Below are positions 36,439-45,182 of a DNA stretch of 64,000 nt, one piece after another. Under the pieces are notes generated by a model that saw nothing but the letters and a program-made list of their open reading frames with translations, was not told the origin of the DNA and did not search any database. The translations under genes were made by a program, and so were the position numbers. The DNA comes from Pseudarthrobacter sp. NIBRBAC000502772 (GTDB lineage Bacteria; Actinomycetota; Actinomycetes; Actinomycetales; Micrococcaceae), in NCBI RefSeq assembly GCF_006517235.1, contig NZ_CP041188.1, forward strand, positions 62,001 through 126,000, in the 5' to 3' direction. Every line of letters begins with the position of its first letter. Positions within the stretch are counted from its first letter, which is position 1.

Positions 36439-36658
36439 GGTCTTTCAGGCGGTATCCGTGCGGATATCGGCCCCCGATGCCGGTTGGCTCAAGGGTTTCG
36501 CCGAAGAAAAGTCAGGTGATCAACCGTGCTGCTGCCCAATTCAGGGCGGCGGCTGGGACCAAATGGAACGCGTTCATCGACGCAGGATGTGCCTCTCACA
36601 TGAAAAAACCCGCTTCCCAAATCAAGGGACGAGCGGGCATCACTGCACATCAAGTCCC
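36439..36658 (-). other. leader region of the DEAD-box gene
   Basis: The 220 bases before the helicase ATG hold no convincing gene. They include a leftward intrinsic terminator at 36603-36637 that would end any transcript started further upstream. The helicase promoter therefore probably lies between 36440 and 36600. Confidence 0.4.
36603..36637 (-). terminator. intrinsic terminator, leftward
   Basis: On the minus strand, CCCGCT and AGCGGG form the stem with inner TCCC/GGGA pairs, and six T residues follow directly. It is the only classical T-run terminator seen in this part of the window. It ends an upstream leftward transcript, or attenuates the helicase leader. Confidence 0.8.
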
Positions 36659-36757
36659 CTAAGCGTACCATCCCCGCGCCTCGGCCTCTTTCAAGCACGT
36701 GGTGCAGGTGGTGCGGGCGTTGCCTTTGGGTGCCCGGCAGGCGCAGGCTTGAGGCAT
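36659..36757 (-). CDS. possible 32-residue Cys-rich peptide
   Basis: The small frame MPQACACRAPKGNARTTCTT, continuing CLKEAEARGWYA, has four Cys as CxC and CxxC, which could bind a metal. Its stop is 21 bases before a T-run terminator on the same strand. That supports a real short transcript. Against it, no ribosome site is visible, and its ATG overlaps the oppositely oriented ATG of the methyltransferase. Function unknown. Confidence 0.4.
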   Translation of the reverse strand: MPQACACRAPKGNARTTCTTCLKEAEARGWYA

Positions 36758-37481
36758 GACTGAACAGGGTGCCGACCACCACCACTCAACGGACGACGGC
36801 GACACGCGGCTGGGGGATGCACCGCAGCGCAGTGCCGCCGAGGCGTGGGACGAAACGTACCGGACCAAGCCGAAATTCTGGAGCGGGAAACCCAACCCGC
36901 AACTGGTCCGCGAAGGCGCCGGGCTGAAGCCGGGCAAGGCTCTGGACCTGGGCTGCGGCGAAGGGGCCGACGCCATCTGGCTGGCCCAGCAGGGCTGGAC
37001 CGTCACCGCCGTCGATGTGTCCGCCGTCGCGCTGGAACGGGCGCTCGGCCACGAAAAGGCGGCCCTGGACCGCGAGAGTGTGCACGCGCAGGGAGCCGGT
37101 GAAATTCCCAGCCGCATCCACTGGGAACAGTGTGACCTGGAGGAGTGGCAGCCCGCGGCCACCTACGATCTGGTGTCTTCGCAGTTCCTGCATTCGCCGC
37201 ACCTGGCGTGGCAAGGTCCGCTGCGGATGGCGGCTGCGGCGGTCAAGCCGGGCGGCACGCTGCTGATCGTGGGCCACCATCCGGACCACCTGCCGCCGTG
37301 GGGAAACCACACGAGGCCGGAGATGTTCTACACCCCGGCGCAGCTCGTGGCGGAGCTCGGCCTGGACTCGCCGGACTGGCAGCTGGAAGTCAACACCACA
37401 CGGGAGCGCACGGCTTCGGGTCCGGACGGCGAGGAAGCCATCATCGGCGACACCGTGCTCCGCGCCACCCGGCTGGCTTGA
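36756..37481 (+). CDS. class I SAM-dependent methyltransferase
   Basis: 241 residues. SAM-binding motif I is ALDLGCGEGADAIWLA near residue 62, motif II TVTAVDVSAVALE, and a later VKPGGTLLIVGHH. The overall pattern resembles TehB/UbiE-like small-molecule methyltransferases, including those acting on tellurite or thiols. The N-terminus is polar and variable. Substrate unknown. A long inverted repeat begins at the base after the stop. Confidence 0.85.
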   Translation: MTEQGADHHHSTDDGDTRLGDAPQRSAAEAWDETYRTKPKFWSGKPNPQLVREGAGLKPGKALDLGCGEGADAIWLAQQGWTVTAVDVSAVALERALGHEKAALDRESVHAQGAGEIPSRIHWEQCDLEEWQPAATYDLVSSQFLHSPHLAWQGPLRMAAAAVKPGGTLLIVGHHPDHLPPWGNHTRPEMFYTPAQLVAELGLDSPDWQLEVNTTRERTASGPDGEEAIIGDTVLRATRLA

Positions 37482-37540
37482 GTTCTTGTCCAGATAAAGC
37501 GCCTTCCCGGGCGTGCAACTCGGATTATCTGGACAAAAAC
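37482..37540. terminator. long-loop inverted repeat between convergent genes
   Basis: GTTCTTGTCCAGATAA (37482-37497) pairs with TTATCTGGACAAAAAC (37525-37540), one mismatch, around a 27-base loop with an inner CGCC/GGCG hairpin. It lies between the methyltransferase and MFS stops and probably works as a terminator in both directions. Confidence 0.7.
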
Positions 37541-37548
37541 TCCGGGGG

Positions 37549-38931
37549 TTAGCGGGAAACCCGCGGCGCCACCGCAACCGCGGCGAGGGCCACAACCGCC
37601 GTCAGTGCGAAGACCCCCGCGAACGATTCCGCCGTCGTCGTAAATGCCGCGAACACGATGCCCGTGGCGGCGAGCGCCAGCGCCCCGCCCAGCGAGTCCG
37701 AGATGGACATCGCCGAGCTGTTGAAGCCTTCGTTTTCCTTGGTGGACAGGGCGAGCGTCATCACGCTGAGCCGCGGATACAGCAACCCCATGCCGCCGCC
37801 GGCGAAGAGCCAGCCGGCAATCGCGACGGCGGCCGGCCAGTGGAGCGCCGACGTCGCCAACGTGAGGAGAATGGCTCCCAGCACCAGCGCTGAGCCGATG
37901 CGCACCGCCACCCGGTGCTGCAGCCGGGTGCCGAGGCGGCCCTGGATGGCGGCAGCGGCTGCCCACGACAACGCGCCTCCGGTGAGCGCCAGGCCGGCGA
38001 ACGTCGGCGGGAACTGGTACTCCTCGATCAGCAGGTACGGCAGGTAGACCTCGGCACCGAAGAATGCGGCAGACGCCAGGCCGCGGGTCAGGATCACGCT
38101 GGGCAGGCCGCGGCGCGCGAGCAGCGTTCCACGGGGAACCAGGGGCCGCACGGCCAAGAGGGCAATCACGACGGCGGCCGCGGCCACGAGTGCCGGGGCT
38201 GCGGGAACGCCCGCGATAGTGACTCCGGCGGAGAGGTTCAGCCCCAGCACAGCGAGCGCGGCGAGCGCCGCCCAGGCCAGGCGGCCCAGCGCCCAGGGCG
38301 GGACCGTGGCCTGCTCAGAAGGCCGGTCGATGCCGCGGAGCACCGGAACAATCATCACCACGGCGGGCACCACCAGGCCCACCACGCCCAGGAACACCCA
38401 GTGCCAGCTCAGGACCTCCGCCACGATGCCGGCTGCGAACGGGCCCACCAGTGACGGGATCACCCATGCGGCCGAGAAGGCGGCAAAAATCCCGGGGTGC
38501 AGGACGGCCGGGTAGACGCGGGCCACCACCACGTAGAGCGCAACCGTCAGCGCGCCGCCGCCAAGCCCCTGCACCAGGCGGCCGGCAACCAGCATGGGCA
38601 TGGACACGGCCGTGCCCGCGATGATCAGGCCCAGCACGAACAACGCCACGGAGGCGTACAGCGGGACTGTTGGGCCGCGGCGGTCCGACCAGTTGCCGGC
38701 CGCCACCATCCCGATCACGCCGGTGGCCAGCGGCCCGGCGAAGGCCAGCGCGTACAGGCTTGCGCCGTCGAGTTCGCGGCTGACGACAGGCATGATGGTG
38801 GTCACGGCGAGCGATTCGAAGGCCGCGAGGAACACCAGGGCACATGCGCCGACGGTCACCCACAGGTACGGTCGCTGCAGGATCCCGGCGGTGGCGGCGG
38901 AATGCGTGGCCGGCAGGGCGGGTTCCTGCAC
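37549..38931 (-). CDS. MFS transporter, DHA2-like drug exporter family
   Basis: 460 residues, about 14 hydrophobic segments. The loop 2-3 motif GNWSDRRGPTVPLY is the MFS motif A, and motif C-like GPFAAGIVAE lies near residue 155, which marks antiporter-type exporters. It starts with GTG at 38931, one base after the stop of the upstream CynX-like gene, so the two are co-transcribed. Substrate unknown. Confidence 0.85.
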   Translation of the reverse strand: MQEPALPATHSAATAGILQRPYLWVTVGACALVFLAAFESLAVTTIMPVVSRELDGASLYALAFAGPLATGVIGMVAAGNWSDRRGPTVPLYASVALFVLGLIIAGTAVSMPMLVAGRLVQGLGGGALTVALYVVVARVYPAVLHPGIFAAFSAAWVIPSLVGPFAAGIVAEVLSWHWVFLGVVGLVVPAVVMIVPVLRGIDRPSEQATVPPWALGRLAWAALAALAVLGLNLSAGVTIAGVPAAPALVAAAAVVIALLAVRPLVPRGTLLARRGLPSVILTRGLASAAFFGAEVYLPYLLIEEYQFPPTFAGLALTGGALSWAAAAAIQGRLGTRLQHRVAVRIGSALVLGAILLTLATSALHWPAAVAIAGWLFAGGGMGLLYPRLSVMTLALSTKENEGFNSSAMSISDSLGGALALAATGIVFAAFTTTAESFAGVFALTAVVALAAVAVAPRVSR

Positions 38932-38932
38932 G

Positions 38933-40273
38933 CTAGTGGCCCGACCGGCTGGAGCCGCCGATGTAGCGGTTCCGGCCCGCGCGGTAACCGAACACCGCGG
39001 CCAGCGAACCGACCACCAGGAACAGCACCCCGGCGGCCGTGAACGATCCCGTGGCCTGGTGCAGCTGGCCCACCATCAGCGTGCCGGTGGAACCCAGCCC
39101 GTAGCCCACGCCCTGCATCATCCCGGACAGGTGCGCGGCGGTGTGCCCGTCGCGGGTCCGCAGCATGATCATGGTCAGGGCCACCGCGGTGAGGCTTCCC
39201 TGGCCCAGGCCCAGCAGCGAGGTCCACACCCAGATGAGTTCCAGGGGTCCGAAGATGCTCAGCGCAAACCCGCCGCCGGTCATCAGCGCCACCACCACAG
39301 CGATGGCCCGCTGGTCACGGAACCTCGCCGCCAGTGCAGGGGCAAACAACGAACCCGTCATCTGGAGCACGATCGAAACAGAGACCATCAGGCCGGCCGT
39401 GCCGCCGTCCACGCCGCGTTCGCGCAGGATCGGCGCCAGCCAGGCAAAGACGCTGAAGGACATCATGGCCTGCAGCACCATAAAGATGGTCACCTGCCAT
39501 GCCACCGCCGAACGCCACACGTTGACGCCGAGGTTGGCGGCCTGGTGCCGGACGGGGTGCTGGCGCAGCGCCACCGGGAGGAACAGCAAAAGTACGACGG
39601 CGGCAGGAACGGCCCAGAACCACAGCGCCGAGGTCCACTCCCCCGTCGCCGTGAAGACCGGGTAGGTAAAGCCGGCTCCGAGGGCGGCCGACGCGCAGAT
39701 CGCCGTGGTGTACAGGCCGCCCATGAGGCCCAGCCGGTGCGGGAAGTCGCGCTTCACCAGCCCTGGCAGCAACACGTTGCACAGGGCGATGGCGGCACCG
39801 CAGGCAGCGGTTCCCGCCATCAAGGTAGGCAGGTGGCCGGCACCGGGCACCAGGCCGCCGATGTCCGCGGGCCGCAGCAGCAGCCCAGCTGTGAGCACTG
39901 CCATGGCGCCGAGCAGGACGCGTTCGGCGCCGAACCGGCGGGCCAGGACAGGGGCCAGCGGTGCGAAGACACCCAGGAGCGTCACGGGCACGGTGGTGAG
40001 CACCACGACGGCCCAGCCCGGTATGCCGGCGTCGGACGTGATCTCCGGAAGAACTGCAGCGAAACTGGAGAACACCGTGCGGAGGTTCAGCCCGATGAGC
40101 ACCAGGCAGAGGCCTAGGTACACGAGCGCGCGTCGGCTGCCCTGCGGGCTCTCCGGACCGCCGCCCGACTGGCCCGGAAGGCGCGTGGGGGCTGCTGGGG
40201 GGATGTCGTCGATTTCGGCGTCGACCAGCAGTCCAGGCACTTCAACGTTGTCAGCACGGGTCACGGGACCCAT
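38933..40273 (-). CDS. MFS transporter, CynX/NimT family
   Basis: 446 residues with about twelve membrane segments. CynX/NimT features are LIGLNLRTVFSSFAAVLP near the start of helix 1 and the LLGVFAPLAPVLARRFG loop. The family includes cyanate and 2-nitroimidazole transporters, but substrate is not predictable. I start at ATG 40273 rather than at the upstream extension; a GTG four codons later is possible. The N-terminal 45 residues are polar and Pro-rich. It heads a two-gene unit with the next exporter. Confidence 0.83.
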   Translation of the reverse strand: MGPVTRADNVEVPGLLVDAEIDDIPPAAPTRLPGQSGGGPESPQGSRRALVYLGLCLVLIGLNLRTVFSSFAAVLPEITSDAGIPGWAVVVLTTVPVTLLGVFAPLAPVLARRFGAERVLLGAMAVLTAGLLLRPADIGGLVPGAGHLPTLMAGTAACGAAIALCNVLLPGLVKRDFPHRLGLMGGLYTTAICASAALGAGFTYPVFTATGEWTSALWFWAVPAAVVLLLFLPVALRQHPVRHQAANLGVNVWRSAVAWQVTIFMVLQAMMSFSVFAWLAPILRERGVDGGTAGLMVSVSIVLQMTGSLFAPALAARFRDQRAIAVVVALMTGGGFALSIFGPLELIWVWTSLLGLGQGSLTAVALTMIMLRTRDGHTAAHLSGMMQGVGYGLGSTGTLMVGQLHQATGSFTAAGVLFLVVGSLAAVFGYRAGRNRYIGGSSRSGH

Positions 40274-40437
40274 TCTGTCATTGCGCGTCCTTGAGCCCTG
40301 ACGCCCGGACTTGCCTTGGCGCCAGCCGGCCCTTGCGAAGTTATCCACATAGGCCAGAAAGGGCCTGGTGACCCGCCTGGAGCGAACCTAGTTTGGGATC
40401 AGCAAGCGGTATCCAGCCACAGCATTCGGGAGAAACC

Positions 40438-40833
40438 ATGAGCCTCGCACCGTTGCACGATCCGTCCATTGCGCCAGCCCCGGCCTCGCCGAAGGCCCAC
40501 GGCAGCGGCGAAGGGACAGCCAGCCTCGCCTTCAGCCTCATTGCGCCCGCCAGCATGTATTTGACTGGGCCTCTCAGCCTATTGGCGGCCCTCTTCACGA
40601 GGCCTTCCGAGGGCCCTGGGCGGCTGGACTGGGTTGCACCGTTGGTGCTGTGGAGCTATCCGGCGCTGTTTGGCCTGCTCGCAGTGACGCTCGGCATTGT
40701 TTCGCTCCGCGTATTTGTGCGTCGGTCAAACGGTTGGCGGGCTGGTGTGGCTGCGTTGTGGATATCGGCGGCCGAGGTTGCAGTGGGCCTGGTGCTCGTG
40801 CTCAGGGACGGGGACTTTATGATCCTCTTCTGA
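40438..40833 (+). CDS. small membrane protein
   Basis: 131 residues. A polar, Pro/Ala-rich N-terminus (about 35 residues) precedes three hydrophobic segments: FSLIAPASMYLTGPLSLLAA, LVLWSYPALFGLLAVTLGIV and GVAALWISAAEVAVGLVLVL. GGGAGA lies before the ATG at 40438. No family is recognised, though DUF4190-like actinobacterial proteins look similar. Stands alone. Confidence 0.7.
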   Translation: MSLAPLHDPSIAPAPASPKAHGSGEGTASLAFSLIAPASMYLTGPLSLLAALFTRPSEGPGRLDWVAPLVLWSYPALFGLLAVTLGIVSLRVFVRRSNGWRAGVAALWISAAEVAVGLVLVLRDGDFMILF

Positions 40834-40943
40834 GATTTCATGTCTGCCTTGCAGAGCGGCCATTTCGAATTTCCGTCGCGTCCCGTTCGTGGCTCAGGTG
40901 AGTTCCCAAGCCGTGCGCGTGGGCCCCGGGTATTCTGGAAGGG

Positions 40944-41867
40944 ATGAGTGAATCCCCAGAATCTCCCCAGCCTCCGCATGTCCCGCGCCCGGTAACGCCC
41001 GGTACCCAGGCGTCTTTCGGCACGTACGGCGGCAGGCCGGTGAGCTTTGTGCGCCGCGGAACCCGCCTCCAGGGGCGCCGCCAGACGGCGTGGGAAGAGC
41101 ACTCGGACCGGTGGGCGCTGGACGTGCCCCGGCACATCGCGAACACGTCGGTCCACCCGGACTACACTTTCGACGCCGAGGCCGAGTTCGGCCGCAAGGC
41201 ACCGCTGATTGTGGAGATCGGTTCGGGGCTGGGCGATGCCATCTGCCACGCGGCCGAGGAGAACCCGGACACGGACTTCCTGGCGGTCGAGGTCTATACA
41301 CCGGGGCTGGCCAACACCATCATCAAAATCAACAGCCGCGGGCTGAACAACGTCCGGGTGGTGGAAGCCAACGCGCCCGAGGTCCTCGCCACCATGCTGC
41401 CGGCAGGATCCGTCAGCGAGCTGTGGGTGTTCTTCCCCGATCCCTGGCACAAGTCACGGCACCACAAGCGCCGCCTCATCCAGCCGGAGTTCGCCGAGCT
41501 GGCGGCACGGGCACTCACCAAGGGCGGACTCTGGCGGGTCGCCACGGACTGGTCCAACTACGCTGTCCACGTCCGCGACGTCCTCGCGGACTCGCCGGAC
41601 TTCGAAAACCTCCACACCGGCGAGCGCCACGGCCCGGAAAGCCCGCTCACCCAAGTGTGGCAATCCGGCGTCGAAACCCTGGTGGGCGGCGCGCCCGTCC
41701 GCGAAGGCCGGGCGCCGGTGAGTACCGCGCATACAGGCCCCAACGAGGGTGTTGATGAAACGGGCGGCTGGGCGCCACGCTTCGAAGGCCGGATCCGCAC
41801 GAGTTTCGAGGCGAAGGCCCACGAAGCAGGCCGGCTGATCTTCGACCTCTGCTACCGCCGGCGCTGA
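40944..41867 (+). CDS. trmB: tRNA (guanine-N7-)-methyltransferase
   Basis: 307 residues. It makes m7G46 in tRNA. SAM motif IVEIGSGLGDAI near residue 89, NTIIKINSRGLNNVRVVEANA near 130, and the TrmB signature VFFPDPWHKSRHHKRRLIQ near 164 are all clear. It is about 70 residues longer than E. coli TrmB, from a polar N-terminal extension and an insert near residues 230-270. GGAAGGG precedes the ATG. Confidence 0.93.
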   Translation: MSESPESPQPPHVPRPVTPGTQASFGTYGGRPVSFVRRGTRLQGRRQTAWEEHSDRWALDVPRHIANTSVHPDYTFDAEAEFGRKAPLIVEIGSGLGDAICHAAEENPDTDFLAVEVYTPGLANTIIKINSRGLNNVRVVEANAPEVLATMLPAGSVSELWVFFPDPWHKSRHHKRRLIQPEFAELAARALTKGGLWRVATDWSNYAVHVRDVLADSPDFENLHTGERHGPESPLTQVWQSGVETLVGGAPVREGRAPVSTAHTGPNEGVDETGGWAPRFEGRIRTSFEAKAHEAGRLIFDLCYRRR

Positions 41868-41939
41868 GCCACGGAAACCGGGTAGCAGCAGGTGCCGTTT
41901 TGAGCCGTCATTACGACACTTAGTGCTAGTTAGTTGGGG

Positions 41940-42386
41940 TCAGTTCACGCTGATGGAGGCGACGATCTCCTTGAGCATCCCCAGCCGCGGCTCGACCTCC
42001 GGGTTCACGTACGGCCAGATCACCACAACACCGATGAAGCGGCTGTTCTCCCAAACACCCACAGTGGCCGCGACCCTCGCCTCGCCTGCCGGATCCGTGT
42101 ATCCAACCACGACGGCGTACGAGGACTTACCGGGTACGTTCAGTTCGCCTTCGGTGAGGATGGTCCCGGCCCGGTCTTCAAGGTAGAAGCCTGACATCAG
42201 GTGCGCCCAGCCGTTAGCCTGCGCGGCGCCGGTCACGGAGGTGTCGTCCTTGATGACCGTCACCAGGACACCGCCCAGCAGGCCATACTGCTCGGTGTTT
42301 GGCCCGGCGGCGGAGTCCTCCAGAACCTGGGTGTGCTCGGGGAAGTCTGCCGTGAATCCCAGCGGGGACTCGATATGAACTGACAT
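41940..42386 (-). CDS. small partner protein of the WXG100-like gene
   Basis: 148 residues, no signal peptide and no membrane segment. The predicted beta-alpha pattern resembles the LpqN/DcrB-like (MOG1-like) fold, as in actinobacterial proteins found near type VII secretion substrates. It lies 63 bases downstream of the WXG100-like gene on the same strand. It could be a chaperone or a neutralising partner of that protein. No family is certain. Confidence 0.6.
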   Translation of the reverse strand: MSVHIESPLGFTADFPEHTQVLEDSAAGPNTEQYGLLGGVLVTVIKDDTSVTGAAQANGWAHLMSGFYLEDRAGTILTEGELNVPGKSSYAVVVGYTDPAGEARVAATVGVWENSRFIGVVVIWPYVNPEVEPRLGMLKEIVASISVN

Positions 42387-42449
42387 GGTTGCTCCTTAGC
42401 GGTAAGTCTTGGCTGGGCTGGCTGGAACGTGCTGATCCGGCACGGGTCG

Positions 42450-44039
42450 TCAGAGCTTCTCGAGCTTGGTGTCGTTCGGGACCTTATAGTACGTGGACAC
42501 GTTGGTGGTTGCCTTGTTCTCGGTTTTGACCTCCACCTCGCCGGCCTTGAGGTCAACGCCGAACTCGTTGGACGCTGTCACCACACTGTTCACCTGGACT
42601 GTGGCGGAACCTGCCGCGTAGAGCTTGGCGGCGTCGTGGCCGGCCGCAACCGTGTCTCCCAACGCCATATTGCGCATGTAGCTATCGATCACAGGCGCGT
42701 TCTCCGGCGAGTACTCAACGTCGATCTTCACGGTGCCCTGAGTGCCCACTGTCACGCTGGACTCAGCCTTTGCGCCCTGGAGGTCGGCACCCGCGCTGGC
42801 GCCCTCCGCAACCGTGCCCTCCATGGATACGGCGACCGATTCCATGTTGCCGTTCTTATCCAGGTTCACTTCCAGGCCGCCCTTGCCCGAGGCCTCGAAC
42901 ACCTTGCCGTCAAGGTCCAGCTTGCCCTGGGCCGACACCTCGGCGCTGGCGGTGGCCGTGCCGTCCGTCAGGTTCCGCTCGTAGGCAAGATCCAGCTTCG
43001 CCGAGCCCGAAGCCGGGCCGGATTCACCTTTGGCTTCGAGGGAGAGGGTTCCCTTGGCTTTGTCGTCGTGGCCGGTGGAGCCGTTGTCGTCCGCAGCATC
43101 GTTGATGGTCTCCAGAATGTAGCCGGGCGGGTTGCCCGCCGCGTCCTTGATCTCACCGACGCTGTCCGGCGGGAGATCCGTATAAATCTGGTTGCGGGCG
43201 GCCATGGCCTCTTCCAGGCTGCCGAATTTGTATTCGCGCGAGGCCTCTCCGTTCAGCGTGACCCCTGCCGTGCCGGTGGTGTCGTTCACCCCTACGCCCA
43301 CGTTCCCGTGGACCTTCATGGTGGCCGAACCGTCTGCATTCTCTACGACGACGGTGCCCACCTCCGCGCCGGCGTGGAACCAGGCAACCCGGGCATCAAG
43401 GGAGGCCTTGCCAGACTCCGTGTATACAGGAGTTTCCGTCTTGGCGAGTTCCCGGAGGTGGGCGCTCGCCTGATCCTGGGCGGACTGGGGAATCCCGCCG
43501 TCCATCCTCATGAGGTCCTCGGCGAACGGGCCGTTCTCGTCTTCGCCTTCGATCAGGTATTTCCGGTCCGCCTCGGACAGGCTGGCCCACCACTTGGCTT
43601 GCTCTTCCGGGCTGGCCTTGAGCATGTCATCCATGCCCTGCATCAGCTCCTGGCGATGGGCCTCAGCCGCTGCCGCCTTCGCTACCTGTTCCTCCAGCCA
43701 GTTCTGGGCGCGGCTGCCCAGGTCCTTGATTTTGTCCAGGACGCGGGTCCCGCCACCGCCACTGCCGCCGCCGGTCGCGGCAGAGGACTGTTCCTGTTCG
43801 TTTGCGTGCTGCAGGAGCAGCTTGGAGTTGTGGCGGAGGCTGGATGCCACCCGCTCCAGGCTGGGGCGGTGGTTGCCGGACCAGTCCTGCCGGAACAGCT
43901 CGCCGTCGGCACCCTTCCATGGCGCGGACTGGATCTGGCCCTGCAGGGAGCTGGCCCGGCTGCTGAGCAGCGCGGCCGCCTTGTCAACGGCCCTCGCCAG
44001 CTCCCGCAGCTGGCTGACGTCCGCGCCGTAAAAAGTCAT
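42450..44039 (-). CDS. WXG100-like type VII secretion candidate
   Basis: 529 residues. Residues 1-85 are a helical hairpin of WXG100 type with W41-K-G43 in the turn and W53 following (PWKGADGELFRQDWSG). A Gly/Ser linker follows, then helices to about 200 and a long Gly/Ala/Thr-rich, beta-repeat region with many Lys/Glu/Asp strands (EAKGESGPASGSAKLDL-like). No Sec signal is present, so secretion would need a type VII system. No toxin domain is recognisable at the C-terminus. The small downstream gene is probably its partner. Confidence 0.7.
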   Translation of the reverse strand: MTFYGADVSQLRELARAVDKAAALLSSRASSLQGQIQSAPWKGADGELFRQDWSGNHRPSLERVASSLRHNSKLLLQHANEQEQSSAATGGGSGGGGTRVLDKIKDLGSRAQNWLEEQVAKAAAAEAHRQELMQGMDDMLKASPEEQAKWWASLSEADRKYLIEGEDENGPFAEDLMRMDGGIPQSAQDQASAHLRELAKTETPVYTESGKASLDARVAWFHAGAEVGTVVVENADGSATMKVHGNVGVGVNDTTGTAGVTLNGEASREYKFGSLEEAMAARNQIYTDLPPDSVGEIKDAAGNPPGYILETINDAADDNGSTGHDDKAKGTLSLEAKGESGPASGSAKLDLAYERNLTDGTATASAEVSAQGKLDLDGKVFEASGKGGLEVNLDKNGNMESVAVSMEGTVAEGASAGADLQGAKAESSVTVGTQGTVKIDVEYSPENAPVIDSYMRNMALGDTVAAGHDAAKLYAAGSATVQVNSVVTASNEFGVDLKAGEVEVKTENKATTNVSTYYKVPNDTKLEKL

Positions 44040-44111
44040 GGTGTCTCCCCCGGAGAGTATTAAGAGTTAGTTCTATCGCTGGACATATCGTCGCATGGTG
44101 GCAATTCTCCC

Positions 44112-44135
44112 GCGATGGGGAACACTCCCCATCGC
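44112..44135. promoter_or_regulatory. perfect inverted repeat between divergent genes
   Basis: GCGATGGGGA-ACAC-TCCCCATCGC, a 10-bp perfect palindrome 72 bases upstream of the WXG100-like gene and upstream of the DUF1206 gene. Its place between divergent genes suits an operator; it could also fold as an RNA hairpin. Confidence 0.5.
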
Positions 44136-44225
44136 CGGGCACACCAACGCACACGCAGTTAATGTCGGTCCGCGGTGCGCAAAGTTGGTACTGTTCGCGG
44201 CCGGCGCCGCGTGGCACGATTGGGG

Positions 44226-45107
44226 TTGTGCGGGGGGGCACACAAATCTGCGCCCGTGCGGCGCTGGCCCGAAGGAAGCGCCATCAAAAGAGAACTCAAA
44301 GACGCCGCAGGCGCGGCGGAGGACGTCACCAACTCGCGGGCCCTGGAATTGCTGGCGAGGGTCGGTTTCGCGGTAAGCGGCCTATTGCACTTTCTGGTGG
44401 GCGCCATCGCAATCCGCCTTGCCATGGGCGGTTCAGGGAATGCTGACTTCAGCGGGGCTGTTTCCGAACTGGCCAGCCAGCCCGCCGGGCCGTTCCTCCT
44501 GTGGGCAAGCTTTGCCGCCTGCGCGTCCCTTGCCGTCTGGCAGGCCAGCGACGCCGTCTTCGACTACAACCGACTGCCCACCAAGGACAAAGTCGGTAAG
44601 AAGGCCAAAGCGGCAGCGCAGGCCGTGGTGTTTGCCGGGCTCGCCGCGACCCTGGCCAGCTTCGCCATGGGCACGGGGTCCGGAGGCGACAACCAGCAAT
44701 CGGCGAGCGACCTCACCGTCGCCGTCATGAAGGCCCCCGGCGGCGTAGCACTGCTGGTCCTCGTGGGTCTGGGCATGGCCATCACCGGGATCATCTACGG
44801 CATCCGCGGCATCAAGAAGACCTTCGAGAAACACCTCACGATGCCCGTTTCCCGCCCTGCCCGGACGGCCGTCTCCACCTTGGGCGTGACCGGCTACGTC
44901 GCCAAAGGCATAGTCCTGCTGCTGACCGGAATGCTCATCACCATCGCCACCCTGCAGGCCCATCCGGGTGAATCCACGGGCCTGGACGGTGGGCTCAGGG
45001 CCCTTCGCGACCAGCCCTTCGGCGTTTACCTGCTGGCCGCCGTGGGCGCCGGCCTCATCTGCTACGGCGTGTACATGGTGGTCCGGGCTCGCCTGGCCAA
45101 AATGTAG
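44226..45107 (+). CDS. DUF1206 membrane protein
   Basis: About 290 residues with six membrane segments, arranged as three DUF1206 repeats (LLARVGFAVSGLLHFLVGAIA; AAAQAVVFAGLAATLASFA; LGVTGYVAKGIVLLLTGML). Function unknown. The start is uncertain. The family normally begins a few residues before KRELKDAAG, and a good ribosome site (GAAGGAAG) there is followed by ATC at 44283, not ATG. I give the nearest conventional codon upstream, TTG 44226. Confidence 0.75.
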   Translation: MCGGAHKSAPVRRWPEGSAIKRELKDAAGAAEDVTNSRALELLARVGFAVSGLLHFLVGAIAIRLAMGGSGNADFSGAVSELASQPAGPFLLWASFAACASLAVWQASDAVFDYNRLPTKDKVGKKAKAAAQAVVFAGLAATLASFAMGTGSGGDNQQSASDLTVAVMKAPGGVALLVLVGLGMAITGIIYGIRGIKKTFEKHLTMPVSRPARTAVSTLGVTGYVAKGIVLLLTGMLITIATLQAHPGESTGLDGGLRALRDQPFGVYLLAAVGAGLICYGVYMVVRARLAKM

Positions 45108-45182
45108 GGGGCGCCATCACCGGGCCCCACCTGGAACACCCGGCCCAGCGCGGAACACCCGACCTCCGGTTAGGGTGGGTCC

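Noticed and set aside
42429..44063. 544-codon open frame antisense to the WXG100-like gene
   Set aside because: A GC-driven shadow without family features; the opposite strand has the WXG motif and a ribosome context.
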